DNA of 64,000 bases from Desulfosporosinus orientis DSM 765 (GTDB lineage Bacteria; Bacillota; Desulfitobacteriia; Desulfitobacteriales; Desulfitobacteriaceae): the NCBI RefSeq assembly GCF_000235605.1, contig NC_016584.1, forward strand, positions 608,001-672,000, given 5' to 3'. This document shows, piece after piece, positions 1-8,027 of this stretch (positions within the stretch are counted from its first letter, which is position 1; the number at the start of each line of letters is the position of its first letter). The position numbers and the translations under genes are program-made. The notes under the pieces are model-generated. The model saw only the letters and a list, made by a program, of their open reading frames with translations. It was not told where the DNA came from and did no database searches.

Positions 1-798
1 AAGGTGCTGGTGGTCGATGTCCGTCCGGACCATATTACCCTCGATATTATGGAAAACGATATTCCCACCGAAAATATTCTTGGCAAAGAGCAGGCGGTGC
101 TTGACGCGCTTGCCAAACTGAAAGGCGTTCGCCTTTACGAGGATTCTTGTTTGCACTCCAACGGGATTCTCGGGCTGATCTGTCTGGAAGGGGGGAACCC
201 GGTGGAAATGAATAAGACGGTCAACCATATGGTGAACGAAATCAAAGAGCGCATTTCAAAGCGAGCGATCATTTTTCCTACGGGCTTTGAACTGAAACAG
301 AATTTGATAGAGGATACCAATACTCCCTATTTAAAAAACCTTTTAGAAAGGGAAGGCTATAAAGTGACCATCGGGGATATTATGGAAGACGATTTGGACG
401 ATATGGAATTTAAGCTTTCCGATGCAGTTTCTCGTGCCTTTGGGTTGATTATTACCACCGGTGGTGTAGGCGCTGAGGACAAGGACAAAACTGTGGAAAG
501 TGTGTTGCGGGTCGATCCCCAGGCAGCAACGCCGTATATTGTCAAGTTTCAACAGGGAACGGGGCGCCATGTTAAGGACGGTGTGCGAATCGCAGTGGGA
601 ACAGTGGGTCCGTCGATAATGGTTTCATTCCCCGGCCCCAACGACGAAGTCCGGCTCGCCGCAGGTGCATTGATAGAATGCTTGAAAAACAACTGTGATA
701 AAGAGGTCACTGCCCAACGAATCGCCGCGGTGCTTGCGAAAAAGCTGATGAAAAAGGGGTTCCACCATGATCATCATGGGTTAAATAAACTTTTATAA
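1..798 (+). CDS. Molybdopterin-binding domain protein (5' partial)
   Basis: The reading frame is open from the first base, so the true start lies before the window. From about residue 85 the protein resembles the MoCF/MoaB-MogA fold: a Rossmann-like stretch with the motif IITTGGVGAEDKDKT, the usual glycine-rich signature of molybdopterin-binding domains. The N-terminal part is not recognised. The tail contains FHHDHHG, a possible metal-binding patch. It lies 18 bases before the hydratase gene and is probably co-transcribed with it. The family includes MoaB, MogA, CinA and cofactor-linked proteins of molybdenum hydroxylases. A role in handling molybdenum cofactor for an enzyme encoded upstream is inference. 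Confidence 0.7.
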   Translation, partial: KVLVVDVRPDHITLDIMENDIPTENILGKEQAVLDALAKLKGVRLYEDSCLHSNGILGLICLEGGNPVEMNKTVNHMVNEIKERISKRAIIFPTGFELKQNLIEDTNTPYLKNLLEREGYKVTIGDIMEDDLDDMEFKLSDAVSRAFGLIITTGGVGAEDKDKTVESVLRVDPQAATPYIVKFQQGTGRHVKDGVRIAVGTVGPSIMVSFPGPNDEVRLAAGALIECLKNNCDKEVTAQRIAAVLAKKLMKKGFHHDHHGLNKLL

Positions 799-816
799 GA
801 GAAAAGGAGAAAAAGT

Positions 817-1590
817 ATGGACTGTAATAAAATTGCCCAGGAATTGTTTGATGCGGAAAAGGGACAGTATCAGATTGAAATGCCGACCGCTTCCCATCCG
901 GATATGTTGGTGGAAGATGCTTACGCCATTCAGCTCGAAAATGTTGCCAAAAAAGTTGCCGCAGGGGAAAAAGTGATCGGCATGAAGGTAGGGTTGACCA
1001 GCAAAGCCATGCAAAATCTCTTGCATGTCAATGAACCCGATTATGGTCACCTGACCGATAAAATGCTGGTGCTGGAGGGCTCTTTTTGCCCGATGGATGA
1101 ACTTAATCAGCCAAAGGTTGAAGGAGAGCTGGCCTTTTGTCTTAAGAAAACCTTGCGCGGGCCCGGTGTAACCATTGCTGATGTTTATAATGCTACGGAC
1201 TGGGTAGTTCCCGCCATCGAAATAGTTGACAGCCGGATTAAAGACTGGAAGATCACACTTTCCGATACTATTGCTGACAATGGTTCCAGTGCCCGCTTTA
1301 TTTTGGGCGGCCGTATGACGCCGATCAGAGATGTGGATATGCGTTTAACGGGCATGACATTAGAGAAGAATGGGGAACTGGTCAACAGTGGAACCTGCGC
1401 GGAAGTGTGGGGGAATCCTGCGGCCGCGGTTGCTTGGCTGGCGAATAAACTTTCAGAATTTAATATTGAACTGAAAGAGGGAAATATTGTCTTGGCCGGT
1501 GCAGTCACTGCTGCAATTCCAGCCGCAAAAAATGACAGTTTTACGGTAACCTTCCATGGCATGGGTAGCGTGACGGTAAAATTTAAATAA
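817..1590 (+). CDS. 2-hydroxypenta-2,4-dienoate (2-keto-4-pentenoate) hydratase family protein
   Basis: This 257-residue protein has the full length of the MhpD/DmpE/DmpH family, which adds water to 2-hydroxypentadienoate to give 4-hydroxy-2-oxovalerate, or decarboxylates 4-oxalocrotonate. The metal-binding acidic residues fit VEGE (E102, E104) and AIEIVD (E135), followed by the family block ending [10 protein letters not shown] clear ribosome site (agaaaaggag) precedes the ATG. The next two genes encode the dehydrogenase and aldolase that complete the lower meta-cleavage route. Hydratase and decarboxylase members cannot be separated by eye, so the exact reaction is uncertain. Confidence 0.88.
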   Translation: MDCNKIAQELFDAEKGQYQIEMPTASHPDMLVEDAYAIQLENVAKKVAAGEKVIGMKVGLTSKAMQNLLHVNEPDYGHLTDKMLVLEGSFCPMDELNQPKVEGELAFCLKKTLRGPGVTIADVYNATDWVVPAIEIVDSRIKDWKITLSDTIADNGSSARFILGGRMTPIRDVDMRLTGMTLEKNGELVNSGTCAEVWGNPAAAVAWLANKLSEFNIELKEGNIVLAGAVTAAIPAAKNDSFTVTFHGMGSVTVKFK

Positions 1591-1612
1591 CGTTTATAGA
1601 AGGAGAAGGAGA

Positions 1613-2482
1613 ATGGAGAAAATTAAGGTAGGCATCATCGGACCGGGGAATATCGGCTCTGACCTAATGTATAAGGTCATTAAAAGTAAACATCTGCAAA
1701 TGCACTTAATGGCCGGTATCGTGGAATCTGAGGGAATTAAAAGGGCAGCCGGACTGGGGTTTAAGACTTCGCTGGAAGGTGTTGACGCTGTGGCCGCAGA
1801 TCCCGATATCAAGATTGTCTTTGACGCGACAAGTGCAAAAGCGCATTTATATAATGCACCAATATTGAAAGCGGCGGGCAAAATCGTTATGGATATGACT
1901 CCTGCTGCAGTAGGCCCCTACGTGGTTCCCTGTGTCAATCTTGACAATCTGGCTCATGTGGATAACTTTAACATGGTAACCTGCGGCGGACAGGCCACGA
2001 TTCCCATTGCCCATGCGATTAATCGGGTGGCAGATTCAGAGTATACCGAGATTGTGGCGGCCCTTTCCTCTAAGAGCGCAGGTCCGGGAACCCGTGCCAA
2101 CATTGACGAATTCACTCAGACGACCAAAAAGGCCCTTGAAATCGTTGGTGGTGCAGACAAAGCAAAAGCAATCATTGTTCTGAACCCTGCTGAACCGCCC
2201 ATTATGATGACCAATACCATTTATTCTATAGTCAAGAATCCGGATGAGAAAAAAATCATTGAATCCGTTAATGAGATTGTCAAACAGGTTCAAGCTTATG
2301 TGCCCGGTTACAAGCTTCGTGTTCCCCCTGTCATAGATGGAAACAAAGTTACCGTAATTGTTCAGGTACAGGGTGCCGGCGACTTTTTACCCATGTATTC
2401 CGGGAACCTTGATATCATCAATCAGGCAGCGGTCGCCGTTGCCGAAAAAGTAGCCGAGAATCTGTTGAACAAGGAGGGGTAA
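1613..2482 (+). CDS. mhpF: Acetaldehyde dehydrogenase (acylating), MhpF/DmpF family
   Basis: It converts acetaldehyde, CoA and NAD+ to acetyl-CoA and NADH. The N-terminal Rossmann motif is [12 protein letters not shown] (residues 7-18), and the catalytic cysteine fits C124 in [12 protein letters not shown], as in DmpF. At 289 residues it is slightly shorter than many family members, but no block seems missing. The gene starts after agaaggagaaggag and lies 5 bases before the aldolase gene. In known pathways the two proteins form a complex that channels acetaldehyde between the sites, so co-expression here fits. Confidence 0.93.
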   Translation: MEKIKVGIIGPGNIGSDLMYKVIKSKHLQMHLMAGIVESEGIKRAAGLGFKTSLEGVDAVAADPDIKIVFDATSAKAHLYNAPILKAAGKIVMDMTPAAVGPYVVPCVNLDNLAHVDNFNMVTCGGQATIPIAHAINRVADSEYTEIVAALSSKSAGPGTRANIDEFTQTTKKALEIVGGADKAKAIIVLNPAEPPIMMTNTIYSIVKNPDEKKIIESVNEIVKQVQAYVPGYKLRVPPVIDGNKVTVIVQVQGAGDFLPMYSGNLDIINQAAVAVAEKVAENLLNKEG

Positions 2483-2487
2483 CAGCT

Positions 2488-3501
2488 ATGGAAAAAAGGA
2501 AAATTAATATTGTTGATACGACGCTTCGAGATGGGAGTCACGCAGTCAGTCATAGTTTTACGGTTGATCAGGTAACCGCAGTTGCCGAAGGATTGGATAA
2601 GGTTGGAGTCAGCCTGATAGAACTGAGCCATGGAGATGGCATCACCGGTTCTTCCGTCAACTATGGGTTCTCAAAAACCAATGAAATTGAACTGCTTAAG
2701 GCAGCCGGCAAGGTGGTTAAGAATGCCAAGCTGACAGTTCTGCTGCTTCCCGGAATCGGAACGATAGAAGATTTGCAGGAAGCGAAGGAAAATGGTGCTC
2801 AGGCTGTGCGGGTTGCCACCCATGTAACCGAAGCAGATATCGCGATTCAGCATATCAAATATGCTAAGAGCATCGGAATGATGACGGTAGGGTTCTTGAT
2901 GATGTCCCATATGGCCTCACCGGAAAAGATCGTTGAGCAAGCTAAAATTTTTGTGGACTGCGGAGCTGATTATATTAACCTTGCGGATTCAGCGGGTTAT
3001 ATGTTGACGGATGATGTCCGGGCCAGAGTCAGTGCTCTTCAAAATGCGGTTGATATTCCAATCGGCTTCCACTCTCATAACAATTTAGGTCTATCTGTCG
3101 CGAACTCGATCGCGGCAGTGGAAGAAGGCGCAACCTACCTTGATGCTACCTGCCGCGGTCTGGGTGCGGGCGCCGGGAATACACAGAATGAAGTGTTATG
3201 TGCGGTGCTGGACCGTTTAGGATATGACACAGAGGTTAACCTAAACGGTATCATGGACGTAGCAGAAGAAATTGTTGAACCGATCATGCAGCGTCCCCAG
3301 GTTATAAACACTGCTTCTTTAATGTTGGGCTATGCCGGTGTTTACTCTAGCTTTTTACTCCACACCTATAAAGCCGCTGAAAAATTCCGGCTGAACCCCA
3401 GGGATATTCTTGTGGAACTGGGTAAGCGGAGAATGGTAGGCGGACAGGAAGATATGATTATAGATGTGGCGTTTGAATTATCTCAGAAGAACAAGAAATA
3501 A
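2488..3501 (+). CDS. mhpE: 4-hydroxy-2-oxovalerate aldolase, MhpE/DmpG family
   Basis: This is a HMG-CoA-lyase-like TIM-barrel aldolase that splits 4-hydroxy-2-oxovalerate to pyruvate and acetaldehyde. The divalent-metal motif TTLRDGSHAVSH (D15, with H18 as the likely base) and the second metal site GFHSHNN (H195, H197) are present. The length of 337 residues matches the family, including the C-terminal helical part that contacts the dehydrogenase. The ribosome site aaggagggg overlaps the stop of mhpF, so translation is probably coupled. The three genes together give pyruvate plus acetyl-CoA. Confidence 0.94.
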   Translation: MEKRKINIVDTTLRDGSHAVSHSFTVDQVTAVAEGLDKVGVSLIELSHGDGITGSSVNYGFSKTNEIELLKAAGKVVKNAKLTVLLLPGIGTIEDLQEAKENGAQAVRVATHVTEADIAIQHIKYAKSIGMMTVGFLMMSHMASPEKIVEQAKIFVDCGADYINLADSAGYMLTDDVRARVSALQNAVDIPIGFHSHNNLGLSVANSIAAVEEGATYLDATCRGLGAGAGNTQNEVLCAVLDRLGYDTEVNLNGIMDVAEEIVEPIMQRPQVINTASLMLGYAGVYSSFLLHTYKAAEKFRLNPRDILVELGKRRMVGGQEDMIIDVAFELSQKNKK

Positions 3502-3623
3502 GATGAGATAATTCGACGGAAAGGGGTGAGTCCGAGAGGGGGGATTGAGAAGGGACCCAGATCGTGTTTGAAAGTTGATCAAGCGGATGCCCTATGACAA
3601 GAATGAAGGGAGAGGTTTAACAG

Positions 3624-4241
3624 ATGAAAAGAGTTACCCTGTTGGCCGAAGTACAGCATGACCTGTGCAGGGGATGTAAAGTATGTGAGAAAGTCTGTCC
3701 GGTTTTAGCGATTTCAGTTTCTGATAAAAAGGCAAAGGTGAAGGCGGATGAATGTCGTGGTTGCACCAACTGCGAATCCCGCTGTCCATTCTATGCTATT
3801 AAAATGGTTAAGCGTGAAGAACCCTTTACTATTGGAGTAGATGCCTCCAAGCATGACCCAAATACAATTCGTGAGCTGTGTGAAAAAGCCCATCTTAATC
3901 CGGAACAGATCTTATGTTACTGTGTGGGTGTGCGTGCTGAAGAAGTTGCCGCTGCCATCCTGGAAGGAGCGAAAACCCCTGAAGAAGTATCCTCAAGAAC
4001 GGGTATTCGCACAGGCTGTACCATTGAATGTGTCCAGCCATTGCTGCGGATGATTGAAGCTGCAGGTCTTGAGCTGAAACAGGTTGAAAATGGTTGGCAG
4101 TGGTACGGTATTACCCCTACTGCCTGGACTCTTCCTGAAACTGTGGTTGAGAAATACAATAAGAGAGGTTTCTACTTCCAAGAAGATCGAGATTTATTGG
4201 ATCGTGTTGTTAATACCAAACGGGAAGGAGAGGAAATCTAA
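3624..4241 (+). CDS. Ferredoxin with BFD-like [2Fe-2S] domain
   Basis: This 205-residue protein has two parts. Residues about 10-60 hold two [4Fe-4S] ferredoxin motifs (CRGCKVCEKVCP and CRGCTNCESRCP). Residues about 93-145 resemble the BFD-like [2Fe-2S] domain, with CYC followed by a TGCTIEC pair. A C-terminal segment of about 55 residues is not recognised. Its stop overlaps the start of the LarA-like gene by one base, so the two are almost certainly translated together. An electron-transfer role for an enzyme of this locus is inferred; the partner is unknown. The 120 bases before it hold only a ribosome site (gaagggagagg). Confidence 0.8.
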   Translation: MKRVTLLAEVQHDLCRGCKVCEKVCPVLAISVSDKKAKVKADECRGCTNCESRCPFYAIKMVKREEPFTIGVDASKHDPNTIRELCEKAHLNPEQILCYCVGVRAEEVAAAILEGAKTPEEVSSRTGIRTGCTIECVQPLLRMIEAAGLELKQVENGWQWYGITPTAWTLPETVVEKYNKRGFYFQEDRDLLDRVVNTKREGEEI

Positions 4242-5704
4242 TGAATTATAAGGATTTGATCCACGAACCGATTAAGCCCATTCCCCCAAAACCTTCTATG
4301 TATGGTATTGATCCGGATCTTGTAAAAACCCGTGTTTCCGAACTTCCCGGAATGGTTTCTCTTTATCTGCGCGAATTGTTCCCGGATCTCCCTCCTGTGC
4401 TCCTGCCGGGTGGACCGGATGCAATCAACCATGTTCGGCAAGCCGCCCATGATGCTCTGATGAAGGTCGACATGAGTATGATTAAACCGGAACATTCCGT
4501 TAATGTCTTGGCTTCCCATCATGGATTCACTCTTTTTGGCGGCGAACCCTATGCGGAGTTGCTGAAGGCAATCAGAGATGCTGTAGAAGAACGAACCGGC
4601 TGTACGGATATTCGGCTGCGTGCGGGCGTGGGCATGCGCTTCCGTGAAACGGAAGAATATATGAAGCGTTATGGCTTAGATACCTATTATAAAGGAAAAG
4701 CAGTCGGGATAGCTCCCATTGATGAAGGGGTTGCTATCGAGACAGAGATCGGAACTCTTTACGGGCTTAAGCGGGCTTATGACGCAACCTGGATCATTCA
4801 TGCGCATCATACCGACGTTCGTGAAGTGCATTTCCATCGACAGGTGGATAAAGCTGTAAAACCCTTTGGTATGTCCTATGCGCGCTGCGAAACCCGCAGT
4901 ACCTACCATCAAAATCTTGGGCCTCGTGCCGCAAACTTTACTGCCCGAGCTATTTTTGAGTCTGAGTTTGTGCAGAGCAAATTCGCTTTCGCTGCCTTTC
5001 TGAATTGCGGACCTCATGGTGTAATCGGTGCGGACTGTGACAACGATCTGTACGCTCTTAATGACCGCGCCACCTTCGTTGGCTGCCAGCTCTATGGAAA
5101 AATTATGACCCTATTTGGCGAAATTGACAAGTGTATTGCGGTTCTGGATTTCCCTTGTCCTGTACCCTACGTATTTTCTGCAGGCGTTATTTATGCGAAT
5201 TTCCTGGGCGCCAATTCCGATTTATATGACCTTAATACTCCGTTGCCCTCTTACACTTGGTATACCGAAGCTTTCTATCGTAAGAACGGAAAACCGCTGC
5301 TTGAGGAGACCCCTCCCATGAACCCCGCTATCAAAATGTGTGTGCATAACTATGCTTGGACAGGATATCCCTCCGAATTCTTCTCCAAGAATATTCCGAC
5401 TGTCGTCGTGGGAGATGAGCAAGGAAAACTATTCGATACGGATTCCATGAATATCGGCTATATGGATTATGCCGTAACCGCCAGAACTGTAGAGAACGCC
5501 ATGGAATTTGCCTACAATGTCAGCGGAACCGATCAAGTCATTATCTTTGACGGCGCTATGGGCGGTCTGAATGTCAGCGAATCATTGGCCAGGCTTTTGA
5601 TCGTAAAAGCCCCGCAAGTCAGTGAAAAGGTTGATAAGGAGCTGCTGCCAAAGTGGCTCAAGCAAAGGGGTGTCGATCTTTCTATTTTGGAAATAAAAGC
5701 GTAA
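4241..5704 (+). CDS. LarA-like nickel-pincer-dependent racemase/epimerase homologue (divergent)
   Basis: This 487-residue protein was matched by eye to lactate racemase LarA as recalled from Lactiplantibacillus. The C-terminal block VVVGDEQGKLFD through ENAMEFAY fits LarA's final Rossmann part. Around residue 197 the spacing of key residues is kept: H197 (LarA catalytic H174), K207 ten residues on (cofactor-tether K184) and H223 sixteen further (nickel ligand H200). GMRFRETEEYMKRYG fits the LarA block with H108, but R133 replaces that catalytic His. It is longer than LarA (about 425). larE/B/C homologues lie 4 kb downstream on the same strand. The substrate is unknown; a 2-hydroxy acid is plausible. 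This is a family-level call only. Confidence 0.62.
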   Translation: MNYKDLIHEPIKPIPPKPSMYGIDPDLVKTRVSELPGMVSLYLRELFPDLPPVLLPGGPDAINHVRQAAHDALMKVDMSMIKPEHSVNVLASHHGFTLFGGEPYAELLKAIRDAVEERTGCTDIRLRAGVGMRFRETEEYMKRYGLDTYYKGKAVGIAPIDEGVAIETEIGTLYGLKRAYDATWIIHAHHTDVREVHFHRQVDKAVKPFGMSYARCETRSTYHQNLGPRAANFTARAIFESEFVQSKFAFAAFLNCGPHGVIGADCDNDLYALNDRATFVGCQLYGKIMTLFGEIDKCIAVLDFPCPVPYVFSAGVIYANFLGANSDLYDLNTPLPSYTWYTEAFYRKNGKPLLEETPPMNPAIKMCVHNYAWTGYPSEFFSKNIPTVVVGDEQGKLFDTDSMNIGYMDYAVTARTVENAMEFAYNVSGTDQVIIFDGAMGGLNVSESLARLLIVKAPQVSEKVDKELLPKWLKQRGVDLSILEIKA

Positions 5705-5770
5705 TTCCGCATTTTTTCAAGTTACAGCAAAGTGCTTGTTTCTAATGTTCAGTAGGCATTTTAGGAGTAT

Positions 5771-5806
5771 GAAAAAGGGGGTTCAATATAACATACCCTC
5801 TTTTTC
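5771..5806 (+). terminator. Hairpin terminator after the LarA-like gene
   Basis: An imperfect inverted repeat (gaaaaaggggg ... ccctctttttc) with a T-rich right arm lies between the LarA-like gene and the next start. It probably ends or attenuates the transcript that began upstream. Confidence 0.5.
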
Positions 5807-5826
5807 AATAATGAGGAGCAGTGTTT

Positions 5827-6912
5827 ATGAACGAAATCGTTGTGAAGAGAATTGCCGCGCTCCAACAGGAACTGAAGGTTCACGAACTGGATGCCGCCGT
5901 CATTATGGATAGGGAAAACCTAATCTACTTTGCAAATAGTGAAGACATTGAAGGGGGAGCGCTGATTGTTCCGGCCCAAGGTGAGCCGAAACTAATTTGT
6001 TTGTGGTTGGACGCTCGCCATATGCGGGATCAATCCGGATTAGAAGTGGTTCCTTATTTCTTTCCAAACGAGAATGTCAGCCAGAAAACCGCCGACATGG
6101 TACTGAATCTGGGCATCCCCAATCCGAGAATCGGCTTTACCAGGTACTTTATTAATTTAAAGGATTTTCAGTGTCTGCGTGATACCGTACCCGGAATCTA
6201 CTTCGGTGATATTGCGGAAGTATGCTACAGGTTGCGTTCTATTAAAAGTGAACAGGAAATTGAGTACATCTCAAAAGCTGCTGAGTTTGTTGCAGTAGGG
6301 ATGAAAGCGGCCGTGGAATCCCTTCGGCCGGGGATTAAAGAAACAGACATTCTTGCAGAAGCTGAGTATGCCATGCGCAAAGCAGGCTCAGAGGGGGCAA
6401 CATTCCGCATACAGGTGTTGCGGCATGACCGCCAGCAATTGATGCATCCTTACGCCGGCAATTATGTGATCGAAAATAATCAGCCTGTGGTAATTCATTT
6501 GGGTGCGTCTTATAAAGGGTATGCAGCTAAAATGTGTCGTACTGCATTTTTAGGAGAAGTTGCCAGGGAGATAAATGATATTTATAAATTGCTCATCAAA
6601 GCCCAAAACGTTGGGATAGAAGCATTGAAACCGGGGGCTGTTTCCGGTGAAATTTTCGACAGAGTGTTTAAGGTTATTCACGACCATGGTTATGCGAAGA
6701 TGTTTATGGATGTAATCGGCTATGGCGTAGGAATCAGGCAGTCGGAGTTTTACCCCGTTATTGGAAAGGGGATAGACCATGTTATTCAGGAAAATATGGT
6801 GGTAGACTTGTTGCTTCCGACAATTTACGCACCGAAATTTGGCGGTCCTCGTATCACGGATACAGTGTTGGTAAGAGGTACAGGGAATGTTGTGCTGACT
6901 AATCTGCCTTAA
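5827..6912 (+). CDS. M24-fold (creatinase/aminopeptidase-like) protein lacking metal ligands
   Basis: This 361-residue protein has the creatinase N-terminal domain and a C-terminal pita-bread fold with recognisable blocks (VVIHLGASYKGYAAKMCRT, IGYGVGI, GGPRITDTVLV). All five metal ligands of Xaa-Pro aminopeptidases appear replaced: D to H224, D to K235, H to Y299, E to L330, E to T344. Creatinase itself uses this fold without metal, so a metal-free hydrolase or binding protein is likelier than a peptidase. ATG 5827 has aggag at 8 bases; the GTG at 5821 is too close. It follows a terminator and lies 150 bases before the NadC-like gene. Confidence 0.75.
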   Translation: MNEIVVKRIAALQQELKVHELDAAVIMDRENLIYFANSEDIEGGALIVPAQGEPKLICLWLDARHMRDQSGLEVVPYFFPNENVSQKTADMVLNLGIPNPRIGFTRYFINLKDFQCLRDTVPGIYFGDIAEVCYRLRSIKSEQEIEYISKAAEFVAVGMKAAVESLRPGIKETDILAEAEYAMRKAGSEGATFRIQVLRHDRQQLMHPYAGNYVIENNQPVVIHLGASYKGYAAKMCRTAFLGEVAREINDIYKLLIKAQNVGIEALKPGAVSGEIFDRVFKVIHDHGYAKMFMDVIGYGVGIRQSEFYPVIGKGIDHVIQENMVVDLLLPTIYAPKFGGPRITDTVLVRGTGNVVLTNLP

Positions 6913-7062
6913 GAACCCGTACAATTCAATTAGGGAGAGACGATGATAGCAGACATTAGAGACTATCTGAGCTGGAGTAATAAGGATAGGCCAAGAGATC
7001 TCGACCAATCAGAGATTAAAGGTCGCAAGAAAACGGAGATTATATAGGAGGAGGTGAGTTCA

Positions 7063-7857
7063 ATGGAGTTGAGAGAGTTTTTGTTTAAACCACTCCAAGA
7101 TAGGTCTTATTCGTTCGCAATCAGAGCTCGGGAAAATGGAATACTATCAGGAGCAGCTAGAATGCAAGAACTGGCGATGGAACTTGGATTGGAAGTTATT
7201 TCGGTCGCCCAGGAGGGTGCGTTGCTAGTTCCCGGTACGCCGGTATTTGTCGCTAGAGGGGATGCTGAGATGGTTACTAGGGCGGAGGAAACGCTTATGG
7301 GAGCCATTGGAAAGCCCTCCGGAGTAGCCACTGCCGCTGCAGACATAGTGAAAAAGGCCAGTCCGGTAAAGGTAGTTTGCGGTGCTTGGAAAAAGATAAG
7401 TCAAGCCACGAAGGGAGAACTACGCCAGGCGGTCATGTCAAGTGGGGCAGGACTACGAATGACCGAAGAACCCTTCGTTTATTTAGACAAAAACTATATC
7501 CGGATGTTTGGGGGAGTTGCCGCTGCTGTGGGGCGGGCAAAATTATTTGATCCGGATCGTTTGGCGGTTGTCCAATTACGAGGTGAAGCCCAGAGTATTG
7601 TTGAAGAAGCGAGAACCGCAGTAGAGGCTGGGGCAGGAATTTTGATGGTTGATACCGGTATTCTGGCGGATTTTAAGGCTGTGAAGGCTGCCGCTGCAAC
7701 CGATGGGTGGCGAAAAAGTGTAAAGTTAGCCTTTGCCGGCGGTGTAACCCCAGAAGAGTTAAGTAACATCGTAGTACTTGGACCGGATATTATTGATGTT
7801 GGTCGAGCGATTCTTGATGCTCCGTTACTTGATTTTGGTCTTGATGTGGAAGGCTGA
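7063..7857 (+). CDS. NadC/ModD-like phosphoribosyltransferase-fold protein
   Basis: The 264-residue protein follows the plan of quinolinate phosphoribosyltransferases: an N-terminal sandwich with GILSGAARMQ, then a barrel ending LAFAGGVTPEEL and IIDVGRAILDAPLLDF. The family active-site block TRKT reads AWKK here, and the LIKDNH block reads YLDKNY, so normal NadC activity is doubtful. ModD of molybdate loci is a similar relative. ATG 7063 has aggaggagg at 8 bases; the in-frame GTG at 7054 overlaps that site. Location near larB/C is notable because the nickel-pincer cofactor is made from a nicotinate nucleotide, but a direct link is speculation. Confidence 0.65.
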   Translation: MELREFLFKPLQDRSYSFAIRARENGILSGAARMQELAMELGLEVISVAQEGALLVPGTPVFVARGDAEMVTRAEETLMGAIGKPSGVATAAADIVKKASPVKVVCGAWKKISQATKGELRQAVMSSGAGLRMTEEPFVYLDKNYIRMFGGVAAAVGRAKLFDPDRLAVVQLRGEAQSIVEEARTAVEAGAGILMVDTGILADFKAVKAAAATDGWRKSVKLAFAGGVTPEELSNIVVLGPDIIDVGRAILDAPLLDFGLDVEG

Positions 7858-8027
7858 AATCCTTAACGTTGGAGCTGTTTTATTTATAAAAAAATTTTTA
7901 AAACAATGATATTGACTAAGACAATGCTAAATTAGAATGTCGATAGAGATAAGTATACCAGAGTCTGAATGTATATATGAGCATCGTGTAACAACGCCAC
8001 TCTGAGTATTAAATGGGAGGATGAATT

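Noticed and set aside
4676-5017. Minus-strand ORF inside the LarA-like gene
   Set aside because: No ribosome site and no family resemblance; shadow of the coding strand.
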